A stretch of 12,903 nt of DNA from an uncultured Clostridia bacterium (GCA_937914725.1 CALDMJ010000211.1:1-12903), one strand, 5' to 3'. Positions 1 through 8,170 are shown, numbered from the stretch's first letter. Translations and numbers: made by a program. Notes: generated from the sequence alone by a model not told the origin.

Positions 1-2301
1 TTATCTTTATCAATTATATTGTTTTGTTTAATGTTTGTTTTTGTTCCATTATATGAGCATAAAAGTGCATTAAATCAAGCAGTTGCGGAAGGTGAAGCCG
101 ATAACACTTGCGGGGAAGGTTTAACATATACGCTAGACGAAAGCGGTAACGTAGTTATATCTGGAACTGGCACTATTGATAAAACATTTATTAGCAATAC
201 AAATATCAAAACTGTTACAATAAATGAGGGTGTGAAAGGCATTGGTGAGCAAGCATTTGCAGGTTGTACTAATTTAAAAAGTATATCTATTGCCGATTCA
301 GTTGAAAGTATAGGAGTTGGTACATTCTATCAATGTATATCTATGAAAAACATAACAATTCCGTCAAGTGTAACAAGTATAGGGAAGCAAGCATTCCATA
401 CTTGTAGTGGTTTAACAACCGTGTCACTCTTAGCAAACATAACAAGTATTGGCAATTACACTTTTCAAAATTGCGATAGTTTGGAAAGTATAAACATTCC
501 TGATGGATTGAAAAGTGTTGGACAAGGCGCATTTTATTCTTGCACCAATCTTAAGAGTATAAGCATTCCGTCAAGTGTCACGAGTATTGGATTAAGCGCA
601 TTTTATAACTGTCAATCGTTAGCAAGTGTTTCATTTGCCAATGATTCGCAATTGGAAACTTTGGGTGGCAGTGCTTTTGCTGCGTGTAGCAGTTTGATTG
701 CTATAACTATTCCCGAAAAGGTGACAATTATTAATAGTAACTTGTTTGCTAATTGTTCAAGTTTGACTAGTGTGGTCATACCAAGCAATACAACAAGTAT
801 TGAGAATGCAGCATTTTTTGGGTGCAGTAATTTAACTAAGGTAAACATTCCTAATGTAGTAACAAATATTGGGCAAAACGCATTTTTTCAATGTAGGGGT
901 TTGACGAGTGTCAACATACCTAGCAGTGTAACAAGTATAGGCGTTCAAGCATTTAGTTGTTGCAACTCTTTAAATGAAATAACAGCGGATGAGGGTGAAA
1001 AATATACGAGTAAAATCAATGGAGTGCAATGCAACGCAATAATTGAAAAAGGGGGAAATAGCAAATACATATTACTATTTGGATGCAAAAATACAACAAT
1101 ACTGTCAGGCGTTACCGAAATTGATGACAATGCATTTCAAGGCTGTAGCGAACTAAAAAGTATAGAAATATCAGATACAATAACAAGTATTGGAAGTGGG
1201 GCATTTTCGCAATGCACTAACTTGGTCAATATAACAGTTAATGCAAATAATCAAACTTATACAAGTCTTGACAATGAAGGTAAACAATGTAATGCAGTAA
1301 TAGCCAAAGTAAATTATGGTAGTATTACTGCTGGAACTTTAATGGTTGGGTGTAAAACTACCGTAATTTCCAACAATGTAACCTCTATTGGGAATGACGC
1401 CTTTTATGGTTGCGAGGGGCTGAAGAGTGTGACAATTCCTTCAAGCGTAGTAAGCATTGGGCAGTCCGCTTTCGGAAATTGCGATGGATTGACAAATATA
1501 ACAATTCCTAAAAATGTAAAAGCCATAGAAACGTTAGCCTTTTTCTCTTGTAACAATTTGATGCGTGTCACTTTTGAGTCGGGTTCAAAATTGACAAGTA
1601 TAAATAATCAAACATTTTCGTATTGTACAAGTTTAATAAGCATAGAAATTCCCGACGGAGTGACAAGCATTGGGAATAGCGCATTTAGAAGTTGCACTAA
1701 TTTAGTTAGTGTAATAATTCCAAATAGCGTGACGGAAATTAATGATTATGCATTTCCTAGTTGTCCAAATGTTACATTTATTGATTCAAATATGGGAGAT
1801 GATGACCCAACCTGTTATGCATTTACTTATGCAAGCCAAAAGAAGATTAATTATGCATCACCGTGGGTTGCTGCGAAGGCAAAACACTCAAGAATTATAT
1901 ATCTATTCAAAACTGGCGCCACAACTCGCATCACTCAAATGGAAAATCACATTTATGATGATGATACTCATAAGTGTAGTGTCTGCGGTGCGGAAGATAC
2001 GAGAATAACAATAACTTTAAAAGTAACAACATATGTTGAAAAGTGTTGGATAATTTATTTGCTTGATAGCAACGAACAACCAACATCTCAGTTCGTTTTT
2101 GTCGGTGCGGGAGTCAATGAAATAAAATTTAAGGTACAAGATGCTGAAACATTTGCAATACAAATATATGACTCTTTATATACTAGCGCTTTAATAGACG
2201 GCGAAAAAACAATGAAAAAAGAATATAATTTAACCGTAGACACTGCAATAGAAATAAAAATATCAGGCGTTTCAGATATATACAATTGGATTATGGTTTA
2301 A
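1..2301 (+). CDS. BspA-like leucine-rich-repeat surface protein, 5'-truncated by the window edge
   Basis: The reading frame is open from base 1, so the true start lies upstream; 766 residues are visible. The first ~28 residues hold a hydrophobic run (IILFCLMFVFV) followed by AVA-EGEA, which reads as the end of a Sec signal peptide. About 19 LRR_5/BspA units follow, mostly 23 residues, on the pattern AF..C..L..I.IP..V.SIG. Units 11 and 13 are enlarged by a block of roughly 30-40 residues containing 'QCNA(I/V)I' and 'GCK.T', a module usual in BspA-type proteins. Near the C-terminus lies a Cys/His knuckle (HKCSVCG, codons around 1971-1988) followed by a beta-rich tail of ~100 residues. There is no LPXTG anchor or terminal membrane segment. 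BspA-family proteins are typically surface-exposed or secreted and bind host proteins or other bacteria; the ligand here cannot be told. A terminator follows and the next gene has its own promoter. Confidence 0.9.
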   Translation, partial: LSLSIILFCLMFVFVPLYEHKSALNQAVAEGEADNTCGEGLTYTLDESGNVVISGTGTIDKTFISNTNIKTVTINEGVKGIGEQAFAGCTNLKSISIADSVESIGVGTFYQCISMKNITIPSSVTSIGKQAFHTCSGLTTVSLLANITSIGNYTFQNCDSLESINIPDGLKSVGQGAFYSCTNLKSISIPSSVTSIGLSAFYNCQSLASVSFANDSQLETLGGSAFAACSSLIAITIPEKVTIINSNLFANCSSLTSVVIPSNTTSIENAAFFGCSNLTKVNIPNVVTNIGQNAFFQCRGLTSVNIPSSVTSIGVQAFSCCNSLNEITADEGEKYTSKINGVQCNAIIEKGGNSKYILLFGCKNTTILSGVTEIDDNAFQGCSELKSIEISDTITSIGSGAFSQCTNLVNITVNANNQTYTSLDNEGKQCNAVIAKVNYGSITAGTLMVGCKTTVISNNVTSIGNDAFYGCEGLKSVTIPSSVVSIGQSAFGNCDGLTNITIPKNVKAIETLAFFSCNNLMRVTFESGSKLTSINNQTFSYCTSLISIEIPDGVTSIGNSAFRSCTNLVSVIIPNSVTEINDYAFPSCPNVTFIDSNMGDDDPTCYAFTYASQKKINYASPWVAAKAKHSRIIYLFKTGATTRITQMENHIYDDDTHKCSVCGAEDTRITITLKVTTYVEKCWIIYLLDSNEQPTSQFVFVGAGVNEIKFKVQDAETFAIQIYDSLYTSALIDGEKTMKKEYNLTVDTAIEIKISGVSDIYNWIMV

Positions 2302-2328
2302 AAATTGCAAATAGTTTTCTACAATAAT

Positions 2329-2361
2329 GAAGTGGTATGGTGATACGCCATATCACTTTTT
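2329..2361 (+). terminator. Rho-independent terminator of the LRR protein gene
   Basis: The arms AGTGGTATGG (2331-2340) and CCATATCACT (2348-2357) form a 10-bp stem with one G-U pair and a 7-base loop, extended by an A-T pair and a wobble pair. The T-run is 2357-2361. It lies 27 bases after the stop codon. Confidence 0.85.
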
Positions 2362-2418
2362 AGATAAAAAGCAATGTAAAATATTTTGTTAAATAATTAA
2401 AATGTTGTTAAAAGCGCT

Positions 2419-2446
2419 TTGATTAAAATGCAAAATGTCGTATAAT
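2419..2446 (+). promoter_or_regulatory. Sigma-A type promoter of the P-type ATPase gene
   Basis: TTGATT (2419-2424) and a perfect TATAAT (2441-2446) are separated by 16 bp. Predicted transcription starts near 2453, giving a leader of about 100 bases. The leader holds no structure I can name. The ribosome binding site GAGGA (2546-2550) lies 5 bases before the ATG at 2556. Confidence 0.7.
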
Positions 2447-2555
2447 AATTATTGATTGATTGAAAAATAGGTTTGTGCGGCAAAAAAGCGCAAAAATTTT
2501 GTGTGAGTGCATAAAATATTATGCAAAATCGGTCAATCATTAATTGAGGAAATAA

Positions 2556-5516
2556 ATGGATAATAAAGTCGAAAATAATGGTGGCAGCAAGGGCAACATC
2601 AACAAAAAAAAGATGACCAAACGTTACACCAAACATAGTTTAAGTAAATCGCTTAGCGAGCCTGCACAAGCGCCGATTGCGGAAGATTTGCCTGCGGGCA
2701 ATCTAGCCCTAGCGACTGCGACTGAGCAGGGTGGCACGAACATTGCAACGCACTCACAAGGCGCGGGAAGCGCGAGCAAGAGTGCAAAGTCCTCTACAAA
2801 AAACGCAGCAAGTGAAAAGGGTAAATCCACGCGCAAACAGTCCACGGAAAAATCAAGCGAAAGCAATGCGAAATCGCACGAAAACGCGGAAAAATCAAGC
2901 GAAAGCGCAACAAAAACAGCCACAAAGCACGAAAAATCAAGCGAAAAAACGGCTGAAGTTGTCGCGCAAGCACCCGCCGCCCACGCTGAAGAAATCGCAG
3001 AAGGCACCGAAGAAGTTGGCGCGGACGGCGTCATTCGCAAGTCGTTTTTCACGCGCGGAACGGAAGGCAAAGTCAACAAAGTTAAGCGCAAAAAGTCGTT
3101 TAATTATGCCAACGCTGAGCGTATAAAAACCAAAGCGGACAAAGGCTTGACGCTTGAACAAGTGCAAGACCGCATTGACAATGGTTACGTCAACCTCGTT
3201 CACGATAAAAACAAGAAAACGTATTTTCAAATCTTTTTCAAAAACATTTGCACGTTCTTCAACCTTTTGTGTATACTTGTCGCAGTCGCATTGATTTGCG
3301 TCGGCGCGTTTGACAACATATTCTTTATGGTAATCATTTTGTCAAACACCGCAATCGGTATCATACAAGAAATTCGCGCGAAAAAGACAATGGAGAAAAT
3401 ATCATTAGTTACGCAGCCGACGGCGCTGGTTGTTCGCAATGGCAAGCATTATGAAATTCCCGTCAAGGAAGTTGTGCTTGATGACATCATTGAATTTTCA
3501 CTCGGCAAACAAATTTGCGCCGATTGTATCGTTGTCAGCGGCGAAGTCGAAGTTAACGAAAGCCTTATCACAGGCGAAAGCAACGCGGTCAAGAAAAAGG
3601 TCGGCGACAGGCTTTTGAGCGGTAGCTTTATCTCAAGTGGCGAATGTGTCGCACGCGCGGATGCCGTTGGCGACGCAAGCTACACGGCGCAATTGTCCGC
3701 CAAAGCGAAAGAGTATTCGCAGCCAAAGTCGGAACTTATGAAAAGTATGCGCATCATTATCAGCGTCATCGGTGTCATAATCATTCCGCTTGGCATCCTT
3801 ATGCTTGGCAACAACTACAGTCAAGGCGTCGGCAGTATGGAAACTGTCAAAAAGACGGCAGGTTCAATCATCGGTATGATTCCCGCAGGGATGTTCCTCT
3901 TGACAAGTATGGCACTTGCAGTCGGGGTTATCAAACTCGCAGGCAAACGCACACTCGTCCAAGACCTATATAGCATCGAAATGCTTTCGCGCGTCGACAC
4001 TTTGTGCCTCGACAAAACTGGCACAATAACCGACGGCACAATGGTCGTCACCGAAGTCGAACCTATGACAAAAACAATTTCAAGCACCGACCTGCACAAA
4101 ATCGTCGGCACAATGATGAGTGGACTCGGAGACAACAACGCCACATCACGCGCATTGATTGACTACTTTGGTAAGCAGGACGCGTACCACATATCGGCAA
4201 AACTGCCGTTTTCAAGCGCGCGCAAACTGTCCGCTGTGTCGTTTACAAACGGATATACCTATATCGTCGGCGCGTCGGAGTTTGTACTTGAGGAAGTCAG
4301 CAAAGAACTTGAAGACAAAGTTAAAGACTATGCAAAACAAGGTAAACGCGTGTTAGTTTTAGCAAAAGCGCGCGGTAAAATCACGGACGAAAACGTGCCA
4401 GCGGGCGCAAAACCTCTTGCGCTTATCGCAATCGAAGATAGAATCAGGGAAAACGCAACCGAAACATTGCGTTGGTTTCAAGATAACGACGTCGATTTGA
4501 AGATTATTTCAGGCGACAACCCAATCACTGTAAGCGAAATTGCAAAACGTGTTGGCGTGCCAAATGCCCAAAACTTTATCAATCTATATGGACTATCCGA
4601 CCAACAAGTTATCGAAGCAGCAGACAAATACACAGTCTTTGGACGCGTCACTCCAGAGCAAAAAAGCGTGCTTGTCAAAGCGCTCAAGCAGCGCGGACAT
4701 AAAGTCGCGATGACTGGTGATGGCGTCAATGACATCCTTGCTCTAAAGGAAGCCGATTGCTCAATCGCAATGGCAAGTGGTAGCGACGCCACCCGCAACG
4801 TCAGCAACCTCGTGTTGCTCGACAGTAACTTCTCGTCAATGCCTAGCATAGTCGCAGAGGGTAGACGCGTCGTTAATAACGTCACAAAATCGTCATCTCT
4901 ATTCTTGATGAAAACATTTTTCACAATCTTCTTGTCGATTTTGTGTCTCGCGCTCGCAATCAGTTATCCGTTCACGCCGAACGCCGTAATCTTGCTCGAA
5001 ATGTTTGCAATCGGGCTGCCGTCATTCTTCTTAGCGCTGCAGCCAAACAAAGACCCGATACGGGGCAACTTCCTAGTGAACCTAATCACGAAAAGTATGC
5101 CGGGGGCGTTGCTACTGCTCCTCAACTTTGTGCTTTGCTACATCTTCGACATTACGTATAGCGACGGCTCACACTACGAAACAATGGCAAGCATCTGTAT
5201 CACATTCTCAGGCTTGATACTATTACTGCGCGTAAGCCGCCCACTCGATTCATACCGAATGACATTGTTTGGCGCAATGTTTGTTCTCTCGCTCGCCGCA
5301 TTAAGTATAATTCCGCAATCATTCTTTGGACACGTCGAACTCGACTTCCAAAGCATACTTGCGTGCCTGTGCATTATTGAACTTGGGTTCTTGTGGCTCA
5401 TTAAGCCTATCACTCCACCAAAGGAACTAAGGCAAAAGAACCGCAAACTTGAAATGCGCATCGGCGAACTTGAGGAGCAAACCTATAAATATATCGAAAA
5501 ACTAAAACGGTTTTAG
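2556..5516 (+). CDS. HAD-type P-type ATPase (E1-E2 cation pump) with long low-complexity N-terminal tail
   Basis: 986 residues; membrane pump that couples ATP hydrolysis to ion movement. Residues 1-~165 are Ala/Lys/Ser/Glu-rich with no fold I recognise and contain three 14-residue repeats (98-139). The pump core begins near 196 (KGLTLEQVQDRI). Landmarks: TM1-TM2 about 231-273, actuator TGES at 339-342, TM3 from 399, TM4 with IPAGM at 442-446, phosphorylation motif DKTGT with D486, nucleotide-domain KLPFSSARK, SGDNP near 652-656, TGDGVND at 720-726, then six hydrophobic segments and a basic coiled-coil-like C-terminus (PPKELRQKNRKLEMRIGELE). Ten membrane segments fit a P2/P3-like topology. TM4 lacks the acidic residue of the Ca pump PEGL motif, so substrate is unclear; overall it resembles the uncharacterised Exp7-like group of Gram-positive pumps (from memory). 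Single gene with its own promoter and terminator. Confidence 0.93.
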   Translation: MDNKVENNGGSKGNINKKKMTKRYTKHSLSKSLSEPAQAPIAEDLPAGNLALATATEQGGTNIATHSQGAGSASKSAKSSTKNAASEKGKSTRKQSTEKSSESNAKSHENAEKSSESATKTATKHEKSSEKTAEVVAQAPAAHAEEIAEGTEEVGADGVIRKSFFTRGTEGKVNKVKRKKSFNYANAERIKTKADKGLTLEQVQDRIDNGYVNLVHDKNKKTYFQIFFKNICTFFNLLCILVAVALICVGAFDNIFFMVIILSNTAIGIIQEIRAKKTMEKISLVTQPTALVVRNGKHYEIPVKEVVLDDIIEFSLGKQICADCIVVSGEVEVNESLITGESNAVKKKVGDRLLSGSFISSGECVARADAVGDASYTAQLSAKAKEYSQPKSELMKSMRIIISVIGVIIIPLGILMLGNNYSQGVGSMETVKKTAGSIIGMIPAGMFLLTSMALAVGVIKLAGKRTLVQDLYSIEMLSRVDTLCLDKTGTITDGTMVVTEVEPMTKTISSTDLHKIVGTMMSGLGDNNATSRALIDYFGKQDAYHISAKLPFSSARKLSAVSFTNGYTYIVGASEFVLEEVSKELEDKVKDYAKQGKRVLVLAKARGKITDENVPAGAKPLALIAIEDRIRENATETLRWFQDNDVDLKIISGDNPITVSEIAKRVGVPNAQNFINLYGLSDQQVIEAADKYTVFGRVTPEQKSVLVKALKQRGHKVAMTGDGVNDILALKEADCSIAMASGSDATRNVSNLVLLDSNFSSMPSIVAEGRRVVNNVTKSSSLFLMKTFFTIFLSILCLALAISYPFTPNAVILLEMFAIGLPSFFLALQPNKDPIRGNFLVNLITKSMPGALLLLLNFVLCYIFDITYSDGSHYETMASICITFSGLILLLRVSRPLDSYRMTLFGAMFVLSLAALSIIPQSFFGHVELDFQSILACLCIIELGFLWLIKPITPPKELRQKNRKLEMRIGELEEQTYKYIEKLKRF
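2847..2972 (+). repeat. Three tandem 42-bp units encoding a 14-residue repeat in the ATPase tail
   Basis: Units start at 2847, 2889 and 2931, exactly 42 bp apart. All three begin with the same 16 bases (gaaaaatcaagcgaaa) coding EKSSE(S/K), then diverge. The encoded units are EKSSESNAKSHENA, EKSSESATKTATKH and EKSSEKTAEVVAQA. Fourteen residues equal two heptads, but Ser/Thr/Lys/Glu content suggests a disordered charged linker rather than a stable coiled coil. Confidence 0.85.
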
Positions 5517-5530
5517 TTTGAATTAAACCG

Positions 5531-5561
5531 AAAAAAAGTTGCATCATTTGCAACTTTTTTT
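5531..5561. terminator. Bidirectional Rho-independent terminator between convergent genes
   Basis: GTTGCA (5538-5543) pairs with TGCAAC (5549-5554) around a 5-base loop. It is flanked by seven A (5531-5537) and seven T (5555-5561), so the A and T runs also pair and each strand ends in a U-tract. It serves the ATPase gene on the plus strand and the regulator gene (ending at 5633) on the minus strand. Confidence 0.88.
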
Positions 5562-5632
5562 ATATTTAATAAAGATTATTTGGAACAAATTTTAACAAAT
5601 CTAAGTTATAAATGGTTATAAATGCCCTTTGC

Positions 5633-6061
5633 TTATTTGCGTGTTCGCCCGATTAATGCATCAATGCTACAATTTAGGTAGGTCGAAATTTCAATGATTG
5701 TTTGAAAGTAGGGGATGTCGCCATTCTTCCAGCGTGTAAACGACGCGAGTGAATATTTGAGGTCACGGCAAAATTTGCGTTTGGATATTCCTTGATTAGC
5801 AAGTTCTTTGTCAAGATTTTCATAAAAGCTGATTTTGTAGTTTGGGTCGACAAAAAAATCTTCATCAACCTCTTTTCCTACAAGGTAGTCAAGGCTGGCG
5901 TTTAGCACATCGGCAATTTTGACGGCATTTGCTAGCATTGGTTCGTGTTTATTAATCTCATACACTACATTTTTGTCAACATTTGCCATTTCAATCAATT
6001 GTTTTGGCGTGATGTTGCGTTCTTTCATTATCTCACTCAAATTTGTTCCAAATACTGACAT
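5633..6061 (-). CDS. Transcriptional regulator with two XRE/Cro-CI helix-turn-helix domains
   Basis: 142 residues from the ATG at 6061. An in-frame ATG at 6148 would add 29 residues but would lie upstream of the promoter at 6080-6108. The chosen start has AAAAGG (6070-6075) eight bases ahead. Domain 1 spans about residues 5-62 (NLSEIMKERNITPKQLIEMA... ending SLDYLVG). Domain 2 spans about 78-138 (LDKELANQGISKRKFCRDL... ending SIDALIGR). Both show the five-helix XRE pattern with a final 'LD/IDxLxG' helix, as if the domain had been duplicated. There is no peptidase or ligand domain. It is divergent from the transglutaminase-like operon, across a 119-bp gap with an inverted repeat; autoregulation and control of that operon are inferred. 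The bidirectional terminator at 5531-5561 ends it. Confidence 0.88.
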   Translation of the reverse strand: MSVFGTNLSEIMKERNITPKQLIEMANVDKNVVYEINKHEPMLANAVKIADVLNASLDYLVGKEVDEDFFVDPNYKISFYENLDKELANQGISKRKFCRDLKYSLASFTRWKNGDIPYFQTIIEISTYLNCSIDALIGRTRK

Positions 6062-6079
6062 TATTATAACCTTTTCATT

Positions 6080-6108
6080 ATTATAGCAATAATCCACTAT
6101 TTTTGCAA
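6080..6108 (-). promoter_or_regulatory. Promoter of the double-HTH regulator gene
   Basis: Read on the minus strand: TTGCAA (6108-6103), 17-bp spacer, TATAAT (6085-6080). The predicted transcript starts near 6073-6075, only about 12-14 bases before the ATG at 6061, so the AAAAGG binding site would sit at the extreme 5' end of the message. Confidence 0.75.
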
Positions 6109-6139
6109 GGAATATTGGCGTTGTCGCGCGCTTGCAAAA
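6101..6139. promoter_or_regulatory. Inverted repeat covering both divergent -35 boxes, candidate operator
   Basis: TTTTGCAAG (6101-6109) and CTTGCAAAA (6131-6139) are perfect reverse complements, separated by 21 bp and centred on 6120. Each arm contains the -35 box of one divergent promoter. Arm centres are 30 bp apart, about three helical turns, so both lie on nearly the same DNA face. CCAC/GTGG outside the arms (6094-6097, 6140-6143) extends the symmetry with a 3-base offset. Binding by the adjacent double-HTH protein is an inference. Confidence 0.6.
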
Positions 6140-6160
6140 GTGGCGCAAATATGGTATAAT
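6132..6160 (+). promoter_or_regulatory. Promoter of the transglutaminase-like / SDR operon
   Basis: TTGCAA (6132-6137), 17-bp spacer, perfect TATAAT (6155-6160). Predicted start near 6167, giving a ~14-base leader containing GGGAG (6170-6174) six bases before the ATG at 6181. The -35 box is identical to that of the divergent regulator promoter. Confidence 0.78.
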
Positions 6161-6180
6161 GAGAAAAATGGGAGACTTTT

Positions 6181-7848
6181 ATGAAAATAGTAATGGAAAA
6201 GCCAGTCAAAGGTAGGTTGCAAGACGCCGTGGATGCGCTTTTTGCATTAAATGAGGATGACTTTAACCGTGTTTTGCAAGAGTTCAAGAATGGTAGCGGC
6301 AATGGCGTCGTTGTGCAATTTGTCTATACTACTGACAACTGTGCACGTCCTGATATGCCAATCAAAATGGGACTTATCGATAATAAGGAAGATTTGCGCA
6401 GTTATTATGCCTCTGAACGTGTCAAGAGTGACGAATTTTTCGCTGCGCTCGGCAAATATGTGCCAGAACAAATTTTAGTGGACGCGGACGAGACTGCAAG
6501 AGCGACTGCTATATTAAATTTGTGTGGACTTGATACCTTTCAAAAACACTATGCAAACTTTAACGGGTGCTCAATGCGTAGTGTGGAGACTGCGTTCAGT
6601 GTTTTGCAAAATGAAAAGGTGTTGTATGAGTTTTTGAACACGAGTGATAGTATGCAAAATATCGTCGTCGATGACCAAATGTTTAAAAAACGCGAAGTTT
6701 TTGAAGTGCTTGGTGACATATTTGGGTACCCCGCTGACGATGGCGAGTTCAAGCGCGCGAAAGGTAAAATGAACAATTATTATGTGCCTGAACTAGGCAA
6801 AATGATAGAAAACTATGCAAAGCTTTACAATTCGGGCTACAACCTAGATAGGTACGCAAATGACGAATATACTTTCAAAGCGCAATTTACAAAAACGGGC
6901 GCAATTTATAGGTGTGTCGGTAATTGCGAGTTTGACATCAACCCGCAACTGAAGCGTGAAGTGTACGAAGATATGCCGAGCGACTTGACGACTGAAGAAA
7001 AGGCTGTGTATATTTATGCAAAACTATGTTCAGTGCTAGAATATGACGACGGCATTATTGAAATAGAGGGTAAGCGCATTTCAAAAATTGAAAAATCGCG
7101 ATTTGATAAAAGTGCACTTGAATCAATAAAGCCAAATGGCAAAATCATTTGCTATGACTTTGCAAGAATATGTGCAAGATTTTTGAACGAACTTGACGGA
7201 GTCACGGCGATGGTACTTTCGCAAGGTTTGATTGACGGACACTATTTGACGGGTTTTTATACGGACAAAGTTTCCGCACGTCTTGAAGCAATCAACGTTA
7301 GCGGCGAAAGTTCGCTCAACGACCTTGCGCGTGCACACAATAAATTGGAACTTGCAGGCATAGACATCATTTCGGATAAGTTTGGCATTTTCCCAACCGC
7401 GCTTGAAAAAGCGTACGCTAGCGTCTATTGCAGGGGAAAAACAACTATCGCGGACTTTGTAAGCCAAATAAAGGAACAAAAATCAGCGGAAGCGCAACTT
7501 GATAAATTGATTGAAGCATTTATTCAAACGCTAAGAGAAAAGCACATTTGTGGCAATGAAGCGACGCTAATATACAACGCGTTCAAGAAAAACGGCTTTT
7601 TCGGTACAGAGATTGAAAGCATATATATTGGGGATAAACATACTACTGAAAACGGGACGTTCTACCAGCGCAAAATTTTGCTTAGACAAAATGGGGATGA
7701 GAACCCATACTTGATAGACGTCGTCAACCTAACCTCAAAGCAAATATCTGCCGCTGACGTCGCGAAAAACCTACAGTCAAAGCAGTTTGTTTATGAGAGC
7801 AACAAATATCAATTAAAAGGCTTAGAAACGGTGAAAGGAAATGATTAA
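6181..7848 (+). CDS. Uncharacterised protein with transglutaminase-like (cysteine protease fold) domain
   Basis: 555 residues, no signal peptide or membrane segment, so probably cytoplasmic. The best clue is the middle region, about 275-400: TTEEKAVYIYAKLCSVLEYD, then CYDFARIC (C324), then DGHYLTGFY (H354), then AINVSGESSLNDLARAH. The C-x-DFA and later GH-hydrophobic pattern match the core of transglutaminase-like proteins, where Cys, His and Asp form the catalytic triad. The third position is either N372, in the usual 'LDPT' place, or D381, so activity is not assured. Residues 1-~270 and ~410-555 match nothing I recognise. Start chosen from GGGAG six bases upstream; M5 is a less well placed alternative. 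First gene of a three-gene operon, overlapping the next by 8 bases. Function unknown; a protein-processing or cross-linking role is only a guess. Confidence 0.72.
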   Translation: MKIVMEKPVKGRLQDAVDALFALNEDDFNRVLQEFKNGSGNGVVVQFVYTTDNCARPDMPIKMGLIDNKEDLRSYYASERVKSDEFFAALGKYVPEQILVDADETARATAILNLCGLDTFQKHYANFNGCSMRSVETAFSVLQNEKVLYEFLNTSDSMQNIVVDDQMFKKREVFEVLGDIFGYPADDGEFKRAKGKMNNYYVPELGKMIENYAKLYNSGYNLDRYANDEYTFKAQFTKTGAIYRCVGNCEFDINPQLKREVYEDMPSDLTTEEKAVYIYAKLCSVLEYDDGIIEIEGKRISKIEKSRFDKSALESIKPNGKIICYDFARICARFLNELDGVTAMVLSQGLIDGHYLTGFYTDKVSARLEAINVSGESSLNDLARAHNKLELAGIDIISDKFGIFPTALEKAYASVYCRGKTTIADFVSQIKEQKSAEAQLDKLIEAFIQTLREKHICGNEATLIYNAFKKNGFFGTEIESIYIGDKHTTENGTFYQRKILLRQNGDENPYLIDVVNLTSKQISAADVAKNLQSKQFVYESNKYQLKGLETVKGND

Positions 7849-8152
7849 AGAATTGCAACTTATGAATCAAACAAGACTTAATTACAATAAATCGCAAAAT
7901 TGCGACTATACAAACAATGAAGTTGTCGCAAAAATTCTAAATGATGAAGCGTGTTTTTTCAAAATGAGCAAAGATGACGCATTAAAAATTCTACTAATAT
8001 GTGGCGTATCACCTAGCGTAGCGCCGCAAACATATGCGAAGCTCACAAGTTTTGATGCATTTAAAGCACTTGCCGCAGCAGGTAAAGTCCACTTCAATGC
8101 CCCCGAACTTTTGGTTGCCTATGATAACCAAGGCAATCGCAAAACAAAATAA
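7841..8152 (+). CDS. Hypothetical 103-residue protein coupled to the transglutaminase-like gene
   Basis: I do not recognise this family. The start overlaps the end of the upstream gene by 8 bases, suggesting translational coupling. The nearest Shine-Dalgarno-like bases, GGTGA (7830-7834) and AAAGGA (7834-7839), are respectively weak and very close to the ATG. A later in-frame ATG at 7862 has no binding site. The protein is soluble-looking: a polar Asn-rich N-terminus (residues 1-~35), then a helical stretch KDDALKILLICGVSP and a second part SFDAFKALAAAGKVHFNAPELLVAYDNQG. It lies 18 bases before the dehydrogenase start. Tight packing implies one transcript and perhaps a shared task with its neighbours, but no function can be assigned. 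Confidence 0.75.
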   Translation: MIKELQLMNQTRLNYNKSQNCDYTNNEVVAKILNDEACFFKMSKDDALKILLICGVSPSVAPQTYAKLTSFDAFKALAAAGKVHFNAPELLVAYDNQGNRKTK

Positions 8153-8170
8153 TGATAAATGGAGAACATA

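Noticed and set aside
200..1800. Regularly spaced similar DNA blocks that could suggest a repeat array
   Set aside because: They follow the 69-bp period of the encoded 23-residue leucine-rich repeats and are not identical; no CRISPR-like repeats or spacers.
2624..3126. Open frames on both strands across the ATPase tail, up to 155 residues
   Set aside because: They are by-products of the low-complexity codons of the real frame, with no binding sites and no recognisable protein.
5600..5624. Direct repeat of TTATAAATG near the end of the regulator gene
   Set aside because: Two short AT-rich copies 10 bp apart are expected by chance in this DNA and fit no function seen.
6062..6148. Longer start for the double-HTH regulator at 6148
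   Set aside because: It would begin upstream of the -10/-35 promoter at 6080-6108 and lacks a binding site; the extra 29 residues show no domain.
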